Origin: Palsa-504 sp050011155
GTDB lineage: Bacteria > Actinomycetota > Actinomycetes > Streptosporangiales > Streptosporangiaceae
DNA length: 64,000 nt
Reading direction: 5' to 3'
Assembly (NCBI GenBank): GCA_050011155.1
Contig: JBEKJP010000021.1
Coordinates: forward strand, 1 to 64,000
The notes below the pieces were generated by a model. The model had not been told where the DNA came from. It made no database searches and saw only the letters and a program-made list of their open reading frames with translations. Of the stretch, positions 36,384 through 46,731 are shown one piece after another. Position numbers and translations under genes: made by a program. Numbering within the stretch: position 1 is the stretch's first letter; the number at the start of each line of letters is the position of its first letter.

Positions 36384-36953
36384 TCAGGCGACGTGGCTCA
36401 GGTCCGCCAGTGATTTCACGCCCCCGCCCAGTCGGCGGACCTCGAAGCCCGCGGTGATCTGCGAGAACCCGTAGATCAGGCTGTACAGGCCGAACAGCAG
36501 CGCCAGGGTGACCGCGCCCACGCCGGGCCGGGCGAACAGCAGCACGCCGAACAGGACCGACACCAGCCCGGACAAGATGAACAGGGCGCGCGTGCCGGCC
36601 GACTCCCCGACACCGAAACCGGCGAAGAACTCGGCCAAGCCGCCGACAAGCGCCCACGCGGCCACCACGATGACCAGCACGAGGGCGGTCGGCGCGGGCC
36701 ACGCGAGCGCGACCACGCCGGCCGCCAGGTCGATCAGCGCGAGCAGCAGGTGGCCGAGGACCGGCCCGGCGCCCCCGCCGCTGAAGGCCCTCGCCCCTTG
36801 AAGTCCGGCGGCCGCGAACGCGTAGACCGCGAACAGGATGACCAGCGCGAGAATCGTGACGCCCGGCCACGCGATGGCGAGGATCCCGGCGATGACGGCC
36901 AAGATGCCGACCAGGATCAACGAGGTGGATGTCGACTTGAACATGACGCGCAT
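36384..36953 (-). CDS. HdeD-family membrane protein (DUF308)
   Basis: Small integral membrane protein of 189 residues with six hydrophobic segments in three similar hairpins (LAIAWPGVTILAL; VALAWPAPTALVL; LLFARPGVGAVTL). This is the HdeD repeat, linked to acid resistance in enterobacteria and widespread with unknown role in actinobacteria. It is the first gene of a three-gene minus-strand operon with AI-2E-type and flippase-like proteins, which suggests an envelope-stress function. Confidence 0.82.
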   Translation of the reverse strand: MRVMFKSTSTSLILVGILAVIAGILAIAWPGVTILALVILFAVYAFAAAGLQGARAFSGGGAGPVLGHLLLALIDLAAGVVALAWPAPTALVLVIVVAAWALVGGLAEFFAGFGVGESAGTRALFILSGLVSVLFGVLLFARPGVGAVTLALLFGLYSLIYGFSQITAGFEVRRLGGGVKSLADLSHVA

Positions 36954-37284
36954 TCCCTTCGCTTGCCGGTGCCATGTTCAGCAGACCGGACGACGGCCGG
37001 TCCCGGCCAATACTTTCCGCCTATAGCGGCATAGCCGTCGGGTCTTTTCCATCCACGGCACCGCAGCGCCGAAGCCGGCGGGAGATCCCGCAGTTGCGCG
37101 GCGATAAACGGCTCCTCGCGCTGCTGGAAGCCAGCGTCTCCGGCTTCCGCCGCACTCACCGGTCGTGCTGTATGCGGCGCACTATCGTCGGCCCGGGTTT
37201 GGTGACGCGCGCCCGTTGCCGGGAGGTGCCGTCGGCCGTAGCGTCGGGACAGCGCCAACCCGGACAGCGCGGAAGGGTACCGCC
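36954..37284. other. Divergent promoter interval
   Basis: About 330 bases between the HdeD operon and R4. A stretch CCGGCCAATACTTTCCGCC followed by TATA (from 36997) resembles CCGGCCCATAGTGGCCGCC followed by TATA near 32734, upstream of the BON genes, with 19 of about 24 bases shared. It may be a common stress-promoter element; no OP-type element is present. Confidence 0.35.
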
Positions 37285-40143
37285 ATGACCGCAGGCCCCG
37301 TTCCCGGCCAACGGTCCCTGACCACCTTCGTCGGCCGAGAACGAGAACTGCATGCGCTCCGGTCGCTCGGCGTGGCCAACCGGACCGAGCTGGCCCGGCT
37401 CGCTAACGGTGCGAGTGACCACGGTGTCGACGTCACCGAGGAGCAAAAAGTTCTTCTGAAAACGCGGCCCGCGGGGCCAACGGCACTCGCCGCCGGAGGA
37501 GTCGTGTCTCGCCGCGCGTTGTTCAGGCGGCTGGCCGAAGCGGAGCGAGTAGTCCACATATCGGCGCCGGCCGGGAGCGGGAAGACGGTGCTGGTGCGGT
37601 CGTGGATCGCCGAGATGGCCCTGGACCAGCGGGCTGGGTGGGGGCCGGCCGACAGAGAGGAGCGTGATCCGCGACGGTTCTGGATCTCGGTCGCCGACGC
37701 GCTGCGGGGCACGGCGGCCGGGGCGGCCCTGGTGCGGCCGCTGACGGCGGCACCGGATCTGGACGGCTGGGCGGTGGTGGAACGGCTGCTGAAGGATCTG
37801 GCGCCGCTGGCAGACCGGCTGTGGCTGGTGATCGACGATGCGCATGACCTCGGGCCCGAGGTGCTGGCCCAGCTGGAGCTCTTGGTGTTGCGGGCACCGC
37901 CGGAACTGCGGTTCGTGCTGGCCACCCGGCACGATCTGCGACTGGGGCTGCACCGGCTGCGGCTGGCGGGCGAGCTGACCGAGCTCCGCGCGGATGATCT
38001 GCGGTTCAGCCTGGCGGAGGCCCAGGCGCTGTTCGGCGCGGCGGGGGTGGAGCTGCCCGCCGACGCGCTAGCCCGGTTGCACGAGCGAACAGAAGGCTGG
38101 GCGGCGGGACTGCGGCTGGCGGCGCTGTCGCTGGCTGGATGCGCGGACCCGGAGCGGTTCGCGGCCGAGTTCTCCGGCAGCGAGCGGACGGTGGCGGACT
38201 ACCTGCTGGCCGAGGTGCTCGACCGGCAGAGCGAGCAGGTGCGGCGGCTGCTGCTGCGGACTTCGCTGCTGGAACGGGTCAATGGCGACCTCGCCGACCT
38301 GCTGACCGAGTCCAGCGGCGGGGAACGGATCCTGCAGGATCTGGAGCGGGCCGGGGCGTTCGTGGTCTCGCTGGACGCGACCCGGTCGTGGTTCCGCTAC
38401 CACCGCCTGTTCGCCGATCTGCTGCAGCTGGAGTTGCGTCGCACCGAGCCAGGTGAGGTCGCCGCACTGCACCGCGCGGCCGCTGAGTGGCTGGCCGGGA
38501 ACGGATGCCCGATGGCGGCAGTCCGGCACGCCCAGGCCGCGCAGGACTGGGGACTGGCCGCCCGGCTGCTGTCGAACCACTGGCCCGACGAATACCTCAG
38601 CGGACGGGACTTCGCCTTGGGCGAGCTCCTGGCCAGGTTCCCCGGCGGGGCCGTCGCGGCTGACGCTGAGCTCACCGCGGTGCGGGTGGCCAGCGATCTC
38701 TGCCGGGGATCGCTCGACCAAGCCGGACGGAATCTGGCCCTGGCCGCCAGCACATTGTCATCGATACCGGCCGGCCGCCGCGGACATGTGCAGGTCCTGC
38801 TCTCGGTGCTGCGATTTTCCCTGGCTCGGCGGCGCCTGGACATCTCGGTCGCGGCCGAGGAGGCGCAGCGTCTGCTGGCCTGCATGAAGACCGCCGGCAC
38901 GGCGCGGCTGGGGCTCGGCGAGGACCTCCGCGCGACGGCGCTGATCAGCCTCGGCGCCACCGAGATCTGGGCGTTTCGCTTCGAGGAGGCGGAGCGGCAT
39001 CTCGAGCAGGGGGTCGACCTGGCCCGGCGGATCGGCCGGCCGTACCTGGAATTCATCGGACTGACCTACTGGGCCCACGGGATGATGTTGTTCCGGCCGG
39101 GCGGGCGGCAGCCCGAGTGCGGCTGGCAGGCGGTGGAACTGGCCGAACGGCACGGCTGGGGCGACGAGCCGCTGGCCGGGATCGCTTACACCGGGCTCGG
39201 CGGCGCACTGCTCTACCAGGGGCGGCTGGCCGATGCGGAGGCGTGGCTGAATCGCGCCGAGCGTACCCTGCGCACCGAGGTGGAGCCCGCCGCCGGGATG
39301 AGCCTGCGGTACGCCCGGGCGATCCTGGAGATGGCCTGGGGCCGGTACCCGCAGGCGCTGACGGCGTTCCGGGGCGCGGACGAGCTGGCCGCGGAGCTGG
39401 TCAGGCCGAACACCAGCGTGACCTCGATGCGGGCCCGGATGGTCCAGGCACTGGTCCGGGCGGGCCAGGCCGATCAGGCCGCGGCGATCCTGGCCGGGCT
39501 GGACCACGGTGAGCAGGCCAGCGCGGAGATGCGCACCGCCACGGCGTCATTGCGGCTGGCCGAGGGCCAGCCGCGGGCGGCGGCCGACGTCCTCGCGCCG
39601 GTCCTTGACGGCTCGGTCCCCGGCGTCCGCCGGGCGAGGATGATGACGGCGTGGCTGCAGGAAGCGGCCGCCCGCGACGCCCTCGGCGACCGGCCCCGCG
39701 CCCGCCGCGCCCTGGAGCAGGCGCTGGACATAGCCGCCGCCACCGGCATAGTCCTGCCTTTCCTCCTAGACCCCGCCCCCGCCCTCCTCGAGCACCACCG
39801 CACCGCCTACCCCGCCCTGGTCACCGACATTTTGGCTCTCCTGGCCTCCGCCGGCGGCCTCGCCCTCCGGGTGACCCCCGGGTCCGCCCGGCTAGCAGAG
39901 CCGCTAACAGAACCGATTACCGACGGCGAGGCTCGCATCTTGCGGTACCTGCCGACCCACCTGACCGCGCCGGAGATCGCCAGCGACCTGTCCCTGTCGA
40001 CCCATACGGTCACGACCCACCTGCGTCACCTGTACGCCAAGCTCGGCGTCCACCGCCGCCACGAGGCCGTCGAGCACGCCCGTGCCCTCGGCCTGCTCGC
40101 ACCCGCTCCGCGCGGCTCTTCCGGCGCGCTAGCCGGGCGGTAA
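37285..40143 (+). CDS. R4: MalT-like LuxR-family ATPase regulator with odd N-terminus
   Basis: Activator of 952 residues. Walker A APAGSGKTVLV lies near residue 100 instead of 40, because about 65 extra residues precede the family start (VVSRRALFRRLAEAERVV). That extension contains FVGRERELHALR, a typical beginning of the other LAL subclass, followed at once by LGVANRTELARL, typical of a LuxR C-terminal end. It may be the scar of a deleted LAL gene. The rest is standard: LWLVIDDAHDL, RTEGWAAGLRLAAL, SWFRYHRLFADLLQ, helix-turn-helix with recognition helix LSTHTVTTHLRHLY. ATG 37285 has GGAAGGG upstream. OP9 follows its stop. Confidence 0.87.
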   Translation: MTAGPVPGQRSLTTFVGRERELHALRSLGVANRTELARLANGASDHGVDVTEEQKVLLKTRPAGPTALAAGGVVSRRALFRRLAEAERVVHISAPAGSGKTVLVRSWIAEMALDQRAGWGPADREERDPRRFWISVADALRGTAAGAALVRPLTAAPDLDGWAVVERLLKDLAPLADRLWLVIDDAHDLGPEVLAQLELLVLRAPPELRFVLATRHDLRLGLHRLRLAGELTELRADDLRFSLAEAQALFGAAGVELPADALARLHERTEGWAAGLRLAALSLAGCADPERFAAEFSGSERTVADYLLAEVLDRQSEQVRRLLLRTSLLERVNGDLADLLTESSGGERILQDLERAGAFVVSLDATRSWFRYHRLFADLLQLELRRTEPGEVAALHRAAAEWLAGNGCPMAAVRHAQAAQDWGLAARLLSNHWPDEYLSGRDFALGELLARFPGGAVAADAELTAVRVASDLCRGSLDQAGRNLALAASTLSSIPAGRRGHVQVLLSVLRFSLARRRLDISVAAEEAQRLLACMKTAGTARLGLGEDLRATALISLGATEIWAFRFEEAERHLEQGVDLARRIGRPYLEFIGLTYWAHGMMLFRPGGRQPECGWQAVELAERHGWGDEPLAGIAYTGLGGALLYQGRLADAEAWLNRAERTLRTEVEPAAGMSLRYARAILEMAWGRYPQALTAFRGADELAAELVRPNTSVTSMRARMVQALVRAGQADQAAAILAGLDHGEQASAEMRTATASLRLAEGQPRAAADVLAPVLDGSVPGVRRARMMTAWLQEAAARDALGDRPRARRALEQALDIAAATGIVLPFLLDPAPALLEHHRTAYPALVTDILALLASAGGLALRVTPGSARLAEPLTEPITDGEARILRYLPTHLTAPEIASDLSLSTHTVTTHLRHLYAKLGVHRRHEAVEHARALGLLAPAPRGSSGALAGR

Positions 40144-40204
40144 TCACAAGAACGGTAATCACAAGAATTATGTGATGCCGGCCCCTCAGGTCTGGCCCCA
40201 GGCT
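40143..40204 (+). promoter_or_regulatory. OP9: R4-type activator promoter of SP4
   Basis: ATCACA (40158-40163), AGAATTA, TGTGAT (40171-40176), then 6 bases, a poor match CCCTC where TCACC is expected, 11 bases, and CAGGCT at the exact -10 position (40199-40204). A further ATCACA half lies at 40143-40148, overlapping the R4 stop. Confidence 0.7.
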
Positions 40205-40229
40205 CGGGACTGTACGTAGGGGAGGCCCT

Positions 40230-40430
40230 GTGCATTACCAGGTCCGTGTCCGCGGCCGGCTGAGCGAGACGATGCTGGTCGCGTTTCCGGATTTGCGCCC
40301 TCAGCTCCTGGCATCCGAGACCGTGCTCGCGGGGGAGCTACCGGATCAGGCGGCGCTCTTCGGCGTGCTGTACCGGATCGAAGCGCTTGGCCTCGAACTA
40401 CTCGAGGTCCTCCGCACGCAAGATCATTAG
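40230..40430 (+). CDS. SP4: small regulator-linked protein
   Basis: A 66-residue paralogue of SP1-SP3: YQVRVRGRLSETM, a TVLAG strand, DQAALFGVLYRIEALGL, ELLEV. It is the shortest copy and shows the minimal domain. GTG 40230 has GGGGAGG close upstream. It lies between R4 and the convergent remnant R5, behind OP9. Function unknown. Confidence 0.78.
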   Translation: MHYQVRVRGRLSETMLVAFPDLRPQLLASETVLAGELPDQAALFGVLYRIEALGLELLEVLRTQDH

Positions 40431-42623
40431 GCCGTCCGGTCGTCCCGGTGGCGCCGGGGGGCCGGCGCGAGCAGGCCGAGGGCGCGGGCCCGGGCGACGG
40501 CCTCGCTCCGGCGGTGCACGCCGAGCTTGGCGAACAGGTGGCGGATATGGGTACGGACCGTCGTCACAGAAACCGACAGTTCGCGGGCGATCTCTGGCGC
40601 CGGCAAGTTGGTCGGCAGGTAGCGCAGTACCCGGATCTCGCTCCGGCTCAGCGGATCTACCAGGCGGGGGGAGCCGGCTGGCCCGGGCCCTCCCGGCGGC
40701 GGCGCCGTCGGCCTTGGCTCGGCCGGGAGCAGGCCGCGGATCTCGGCCACCAGGGCAGCCTGTTCACCGACATCCGGGGCGTAGCGGTCGAACAGCTCCC
40801 GCGCGGGGGGATGGAGAAGGAAAGCCGTGAGCGCGCCTTCGGGCCCGGCCAGAGCGAGCGCGCGCCGCATGGCGTCCCCGGCGGCGGCCGGGTCACCGAG
40901 TGCGTCCCGGGCCATCGCCTCCAGCAGGCAGGCGTGCGCCAGCCAGGTCGTCGGGGGGACGAGTACGGCGCCATCCAGCACCGGCGCGAGCGCGACCGTC
41001 GCCGCGTGCGGGTCGCCCTGGGCGATCCGCAGCGCCGCCAGCGCCACCCGCACATCGCCGCTGGCCTGGCCCTGCTCGCCGGCTTCTGCGATGTCCTGCT
41101 CGGCCCGCCCGGTTTCGCCCAGCCGGACCAGGGCGTGCAGCCGCAGCGCGCGGGTCCGCATCAGCGGCCAGTCCGGTGCGTCGAGCAGCCGGGACAGCCG
41201 CTCGGCGGCCGCGAAAGTGGCCAGCACCTCCTGGTCGCGGCCGCGCGCCAGCTCAAGCAGCGCGCGGACATAGCGGATCGCGATCGCCGTCACCGGCTCG
41301 GCTTCGGCCCGCAGGGTGCGCTCGGCGCGCCGTACCCAGTCCGCCGCCTCGCCGAGCTGCCGCCGCCAGATCAGCCCGGCCGCGAGCGATATGCAGGCGA
41401 TGCCCGCGGCTGGCTCGTCGGTCCAGCCGTGCCGCCGAGCCAGCTCGATCACCTGCCTGGCCCGCTCCTCCGCCACCGCGTACGGCGCTGACCGCACGCT
41501 GGCGATCGACGTGCGGTGCGCCAGGCCGAGGAACTCCAGGTACGGCCGCCCGATCCGCCGGGCCAGGTCGACCCCCTGGGCCAGGTGCGGTTCCGCCTCC
41601 GCCAGGCGGCCACCCCAGTACTCGGTGATCCCGAGGTTGATCAGCGCCAGCGCGCGGAGCTCCTCGCCCAGGCCGAGCGACGCCATATCCGGGGCGTCGG
41701 CCACGACCCGCAGCCGGCGGGCCGCCGCGGACGCCGCCGGGAGGTTCATCCGCTGCCGGGCCAGCAGCAGCCGGACGATGCCGAGCAACACGTCCAGCTG
41801 GCCGCGCCGGTCAGGCGGCACCGACGCCGTGCCCCGTTCCGCCCGCTCCAGGAACTGTTCCGCTTCCGTGAAGGATCCCGCCGCCAGCTCGTCCGCCGCG
41901 GCCAGCACCGCGAGCTCAGCGTCCGTCCCGCGGGCCTCGGCCGGGAACCCGGCCAGCAGCGCGTGCACGGTGGCGGCCCGCCCGTCCAGGTGCAGGCCGG
42001 GCCAGTGGTCGGCCAGCAGGCGGGCGGCCGGCCCCCAGTCCCGCGCCGCCTGGGCGTGCCGGACCGCCTCCACCGGATATCCGTGGTCGGCGAACCACCG
42101 GGCGGCGGTGCGGTGCAACGCGTCGACCTCGGCCGGCGCGGTCCGGCGCAGCTCCAGTTGCAGGAGGTCGGCGAACAGGCGGTGGTAGCGGAACCACGAC
42201 CGGGCCACGTCCACCGACACGACGAACGCGTTGGCGGACTCCAGTTCCTGCAAGATCAGCTCTCCGCCGGCGCCCCCGGCGAGAGCATCGGCGAGCGGGC
42301 CGCTGACGCGCTCGAGCACGCTGGTCCGCAGCAGGAGCCGGCGCACCTGCTCGCTCTGCCGGTCGAGCACCTCGGCCAGCAGGTAGTCGGCCACCGTCCG
42401 CTCGCTGCCGGAAAACTCAGCCGCGAACCGCGCCGGATCCGGGTACCCGGTAGCGACAGCGCGGCCAGCCGACGCGTTCCGCCAGGGCCGCCTCGCTGAT
42501 CCACGACCGCAGCAGCATCGTCTTGCCGCTGCCGGCCGGCGCTGAGGTCACCGCCACCCGCGCCGACAGCTGGAGCCGCTCGAACAGCCCCGGCCGGGAA
42601 ACGACACCGCCGGCGGGCTCCAC
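40427..42623 (-). pseudogene. R5: MalT-like LuxR regulator with deletion and frameshifts
   Basis: The C-terminal 655 residues (from MADYLLAEVLDRQSEQ) form an open frame with a good helix-turn-helix (recognition helix VSVTTVRTHIRHLF). The N-terminus, from GTG 42623, is in another frame: VVSRPGLFERLQ and Walker A APAGSGKTMLLRSW. After ALAERVGW about 190 residues, including Walker B, are missing. A short RLAALSL stretch follows in a third frame, and one lost base then shifts to YPDPARFAAEFSGSERTV. At least two lesions separate ATPase and DNA-binding parts. A shorter protein from an internal start is possible but would lack ATPase control. Confidence 0.8.
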
Positions 42624-42701
42624 CGCCAGATCATCGCACGGCCGGACAGCGAGCGGAAATCATCAGAACTAGACGAGGCGGCATCGCCGGGCCGACGGTA
42701 A

Positions 42702-42748
42702 ATCGCAAGATACATGCGATGCCGGCTCACAAGGCCGAACGTGACGCT
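42702..42748 (+). promoter_or_regulatory. OP10: R4/R5-type activator promoter of LysR3
   Basis: ATCGCA (42702-42707), AGATACA, TGCGAT (42715-42720), 6 bases, TCACA (42727-42731), 11 bases, -10-like GACGCT (42743-42748). The 6 bases after the dyad, GCCGGC, are the same as in OP9. It points away from R5 towards the LysR3 gene. Confidence 0.75.
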
Positions 42749-42790
42749 GAGGTAGTCCGAGAAAGGTGTGCCCGCCCCGGAGGAAAGATC

Positions 42791-43885
42791 ATGAGTACCG
42801 ATGCCCAGCTGACGCTGGCGACGCCTGAGCACCGGGTGCGGCTGGCCGACGCGGACTGGACCCCGGCCGGCCCGGCGGCGGGGGTGCCGCAGGCCCTTGA
42901 GCTGCGGCACCTGCGCTACTTCGTGGCGCTGGCCGACGCGGGCAGCTTCACCCGCGCCGCCGAGAAGATCTTCATTGCCCAGCCGACCTTGAGCCAGCAG
43001 ATCAGGCGGCTGGAGGAACTCGTGGGCGCGCCGCTGCTGCAACGCCGGCGCGAAGGGCTGCGGCTGACTCCGGCGGGCCGCGCGCTGCTCGACGGGGCCC
43101 GGAACGTGCTGGCGCTCGTCGATCAGGAGGTGAGCCGGACCCGGCAGGCGGCCGGCCTCGGACGGCCGCAACTGCGGATGGTGCTGCCGCCCGGACTGCC
43201 CGAATGCCTGGCCGTCCCGGCCACGGCCACGCTGCAGGGGTCGGCCGCCGCCGCGAATGTAGACCTGGCCTGGCTGGAAATGGCGCTGGACGCGGATTTC
43301 GCGCTGATCAGCACGCGGCGGGCCGACGCCGGCCTGGCCTGGCTGGCCGGCCGGCCAGCCGTGCCCGCGCCGCTCGAGGCGATGACCGTGGGCGAATACG
43401 AGCCGCAGGTGTGGATCCCGGCCGCCCACGCCGCCGCCCGCACCGGCATGATCAGCCTGGAGGAGCTGGCCGCCCTGCCGGTCATCCACGGGCCACGCCG
43501 TGCGCACGCGGGCACCTACGACGCCTGGGTCACGGCCATCCGGGCGGTCGACCCGAGCTTCGAGTTCACCGACCCGCCCTTCCGGCACTCGCTGGCCATG
43601 ACCCTGGCGCTGGCCGCGGCCGGAAACCGGCCTGCCGCCGTCCTGACCGGCCCGGCCGTCGCCGCGAGCACGCAAGCCCGGCCGATCCGCCGAACGCGGC
43701 CGGCCGGCATCTCCGGCATGGTCCGGGTGATGCTCCAGCACCATCCTCTGACCGCGTCCGCCGTCCTGGCGTGGAGCGGCGACCTGCCCCGCCCGCTGCA
43801 GCAGCTGCTCTTCGAAACCGCTGACCGCCTGACCTCCCCGTCGCACCCGCAGTCGGCCGACCTGATTCCGCTGACCACCGCGTAG
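42791..43885 (+). CDS. LysR-family regulator (LysR3)
   Basis: LysR regulator of 364 residues with an unusual 35-residue N-terminal extension before LRHLRYFVALADAGSFTRAA and IAQPTLSQQIRRLE. An effector domain follows (LRMVLPPGLPECLAV). ATG 42791 has GGAGGAAAG upstream. OP10 precedes it, so a MalT-like activator would control a LysR regulator. If R5 was that activator, the input to this gene is now lost or has passed to R4. No LysR-type dyad stands out beside it. Confidence 0.87.
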   Translation: MSTDAQLTLATPEHRVRLADADWTPAGPAAGVPQALELRHLRYFVALADAGSFTRAAEKIFIAQPTLSQQIRRLEELVGAPLLQRRREGLRLTPAGRALLDGARNVLALVDQEVSRTRQAAGLGRPQLRMVLPPGLPECLAVPATATLQGSAAAANVDLAWLEMALDADFALISTRRADAGLAWLAGRPAVPAPLEAMTVGEYEPQVWIPAAHAAARTGMISLEELAALPVIHGPRRAHAGTYDAWVTAIRAVDPSFEFTDPPFRHSLAMTLALAAAGNRPAAVLTGPAVAASTQARPIRRTRPAGISGMVRVMLQHHPLTASAVLAWSGDLPRPLQQLLFETADRLTSPSHPQSADLIPLTTA

Positions 43886-43924
43886 GGCTAGGATTACTGC
43901 GGCTTTGTCCGCTGGAGGGGGTCT

Positions 43925-46644
43925 ATGGGTGGTGGTATTCCGGCTGGCCAGGCGCCCGGGTCGCTGATCGGGCAGTCTGACGATCTGGGGTACGTCACCG
44001 CGTTCGTCGATCAGGCGGCGGTCCATGGCGGCGCGCTGCTGCTGTCGGGAGAGGCGGGCGTCGGCAAGACCGCGCTGCTGGACGCGGCGGCCGCGCACGC
44101 CGTGGCCGCGGGCCACCGGGTCCTGCGGGCGGCTGGCGCTGAGTTCGAGCGTGAGGTCAGCTTCGCCGGGCTTAACCAGCTGCTTCGCCCGCTGCTGGAC
44201 CAGGCGCGGGAGCTGAGCGCGCCCTATCGGCGGGCGCTGGACGTCGCGCTGGGCGTGCGCGAGGGCTCCTCGCCTGACCGGCTGCTGTTGTCCAACGCGG
44301 CGCTGGCGCTGCTGGCCCAGGCCACGCAGACCGGGCCGGTGCTGGCGGTGGTGGATGACCTGCCGTGGCTGGACCGGGCCAGCGCCGTGGTGCTGGGCGT
44401 CGTGGCTCGCCGCCTGCCCGGCAGCCGGGTCGGGTTCCTGGCCGTGGCCCGATCGGGCGAGGACGGCTTCTTCGACCGCGGCGGGCTGCCGGTGCACGAG
44501 GTGCTTCCGCTCGGCCGAGCCGCCGCGGCCGAGCCGCCGCGGCCGAGCTGGTTGGCGACCGCTTTCCCGCGCTGGCGCCGCGGGTCCGTCAGCGGCTGCT
44601 AGCCGACGCCCGGGGTAACCCGCTGGCCCTGCTGGAGCTGCCGGTGGCGCTCAGCGGCAGCCAGCGGGCCGGGACCGGCCCGCTGCCCGAGTGGCTGCCG
44701 CTGAGCCGGCGCCTGCAGGCGGTGTTCGAGTCGCGGATCGCCGCCTTGCCCGCGCGGGCCCGGTACTTGCTGGTGCTGGCCGCCCTGGACGGCACCGGGA
44801 GCTTGCCCACCCTGCAATCGGCCGCGCCGGGGCCAGCTGGGCTCGATGACCTGGCTCCGGCCGAACGGGCCGGACTGGTCCGCGTCGCCCAGGACGGGAG
44901 CCGGCTGGAGTTCCGGCACCCGCTGACCCGTTCGGCCGTGGTGGCCCGTTCCACCAGCACGGAACTCCGCCGGGCCCACGCGGCGCTGGCCCGCCAGCTC
45001 AGCGCCGAGCCCGAGCGCCGTGCGTGGCACCTCGCCCAGGCGGCGACCGGACCCGATGAGCGGGTGGCCTGCCTGCTCGAGGAGGCCGCGCACCGGGTCA
45101 GGTCGCGCGGCGATGCGGCCGGGGCGGTCACGGCCCTGCTGCGCGCCGCCGACCTGACCCCGCCGGGGGCCGAGCGGAGCCGCCGGCTGGCGGAGGCGGC
45201 CTATCTGGGCGCGGTCGTGACCGGCGGGCTGCGTGACGTGCCGCGCCTGCTGGAAGACGCGCGCCAGGCCGATGCCGGCCGCGCGGGATCCCTCGTCGCC
45301 TCGGTCGCGGCCGCACACCACCTGCAGCTCAGCGGGGATGGTGACATCGATACCGCGCACCGCCTGCTCACCGGCGCGATCGAGCTGCAGCCGCCGCCCT
45401 ACGACGCCGCCAGCGACACCATGGTCGAGGCGCTGTACACCCTGGGCTGGGTCTGCTACTTCGGCGGCCGCGCCGAGCTGTGGGCGCCGTTCCACCGGGC
45501 GCTGGGCCAGCTGGTACCGGACGTTCCCGAGTTGCTGGCGCTGCTGTCCGTGACCTTCGCCGACCCGGCTCGCACGGTGCTGCCCGCGCTCGCCCGGATC
45601 GACGCCGCCGTCGCGTCGCTGACCGATCAGGCCGACCCGGGTGACCCCGTGCGGGTGGCCCGGGTCGGCCTGGCCTGCATGTACGTCGACCGGCTGACGG
45701 GCTGCCGCGGTCCGCTGTGGCGGGTTCTGCGGGCTGGGCGGGACGGCGGCGCCGTCACCTTGTCCCTCCATGCGCTGTCCCTGCTCGGCCTGGACCACTT
45801 CATGACGGGGGAGTGGGACGTGCTGGCTGCGCTCGCCGACGAGCACGTGAGCCTGTGCCGGGCCCACAACTACCGGCTGCTGGCCTGCCGCGGGCTGTAC
45901 CTGCAGGCCATGCTGGCCGCGGCCCGCGGCGACGACACCGCGACCAGGACGCTGACCGACCAGATGACCAGGTGGTCGGCCCCCCGCCGGGTCGGGGCGA
46001 TTCTGCGGCTCGCGGCTCAGGCCAGGACGTTGTCGGCGCTCGGTCGTGGTGACTTCGAGGATGCCTACCAGTCCGTCATCACGATCACGCCGCCCGGTGA
46101 GCTCGCCGACCACGTGCCGCACGCACTGTGGATGACCCTGGACCTGACCGAGGCCGCCGTCCGGACCGGCCGGCCCGCCGAGGCCCGGGCTCACGTCGCC
46201 GCCGCGCTGTTCGGGCGGGCGCTCGCCGTGCCCGGCGCCGATCGCTGGCCGTTCGACCGGGCCCGGATCCAGCTCGCCTGCGGCGAGCGGCTGCGCCGGA
46301 CGAAGGCCACCACCGGCGCACGGGCCCAGCTGGCCGCGGCGCTCGATACCTTCCAGCGGCTGGGCGCGGCGCCGTGGGCCGCGCGAGCCAGCAGCGAACT
46401 CCGGGCGACCGGCCTGACCATCGGCCAGCCGGCTGGCCACGGGTCCGCGTCGCTGACACCCCAGCAGCTCCAGATCGCGACGCTGGCCGCGGCCGGGCTG
46501 ACCAACAAGCAGATTGCCGAACGGCTTTACCTCTCGCCCCGGACTATCGCCACCCACCTGCACCAGGCGTTCCCCAAGCTGGGCATCACCTCTCGGGCCG
46601 CGCTGCGCGACGCGCTCGGCGGCCTTCCGGCCGAGCATTCCTAG
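43925..46644 (+). pseudogene. LAL-type LuxR regulator split by a 14-base tandem duplication
   Basis: AAA-type LuxR regulator: Walker A SGEAGVGKTALL near residue 48, Walker B VLAVVDDLPWLD, C-terminal helix-turn-helix (LTPQQLQIATLAAAGLTNKQ; LYLSPRTIATHLHQAF). The first frame runs 43925-44602 and the rest is in another frame to 46644. GAGCCGCCGCGGCC occurs twice in tandem (44517-44544). Removing one copy restores a single 901-residue frame reading LGRAAAAELVGDRF. The gene is thus off as sequenced but could revert by slippage. It is a different subclass from R1-R5. Confidence 0.8.
44517..44544 (+). repeat. 14-base tandem duplication causing a frameshift
   Basis: Two exact copies of GAGCCGCCGCGGCC. 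The 14-base periodicity extends to 44513-44548. Fourteen is not a multiple of three, so one copy more or less switches the reading frame of the surrounding regulator. Confidence 0.85.
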
Positions 46645-46731
46645 CCGCCGGTCTACGTCATTTGATCGAAGCGAGCTCCGGCCGCCGGCACCTAACGTCG
46701 TCAGCAGGTCAAGCAAGCGAAGGAGATCATC

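Noticed and set aside
36373..36975. N-terminal extension of the AI-2E-type transporter
   Set aside because: It runs antisense-free but out of frame through the HdeD gene and has no family similarity; the membrane domain starts after 36372.
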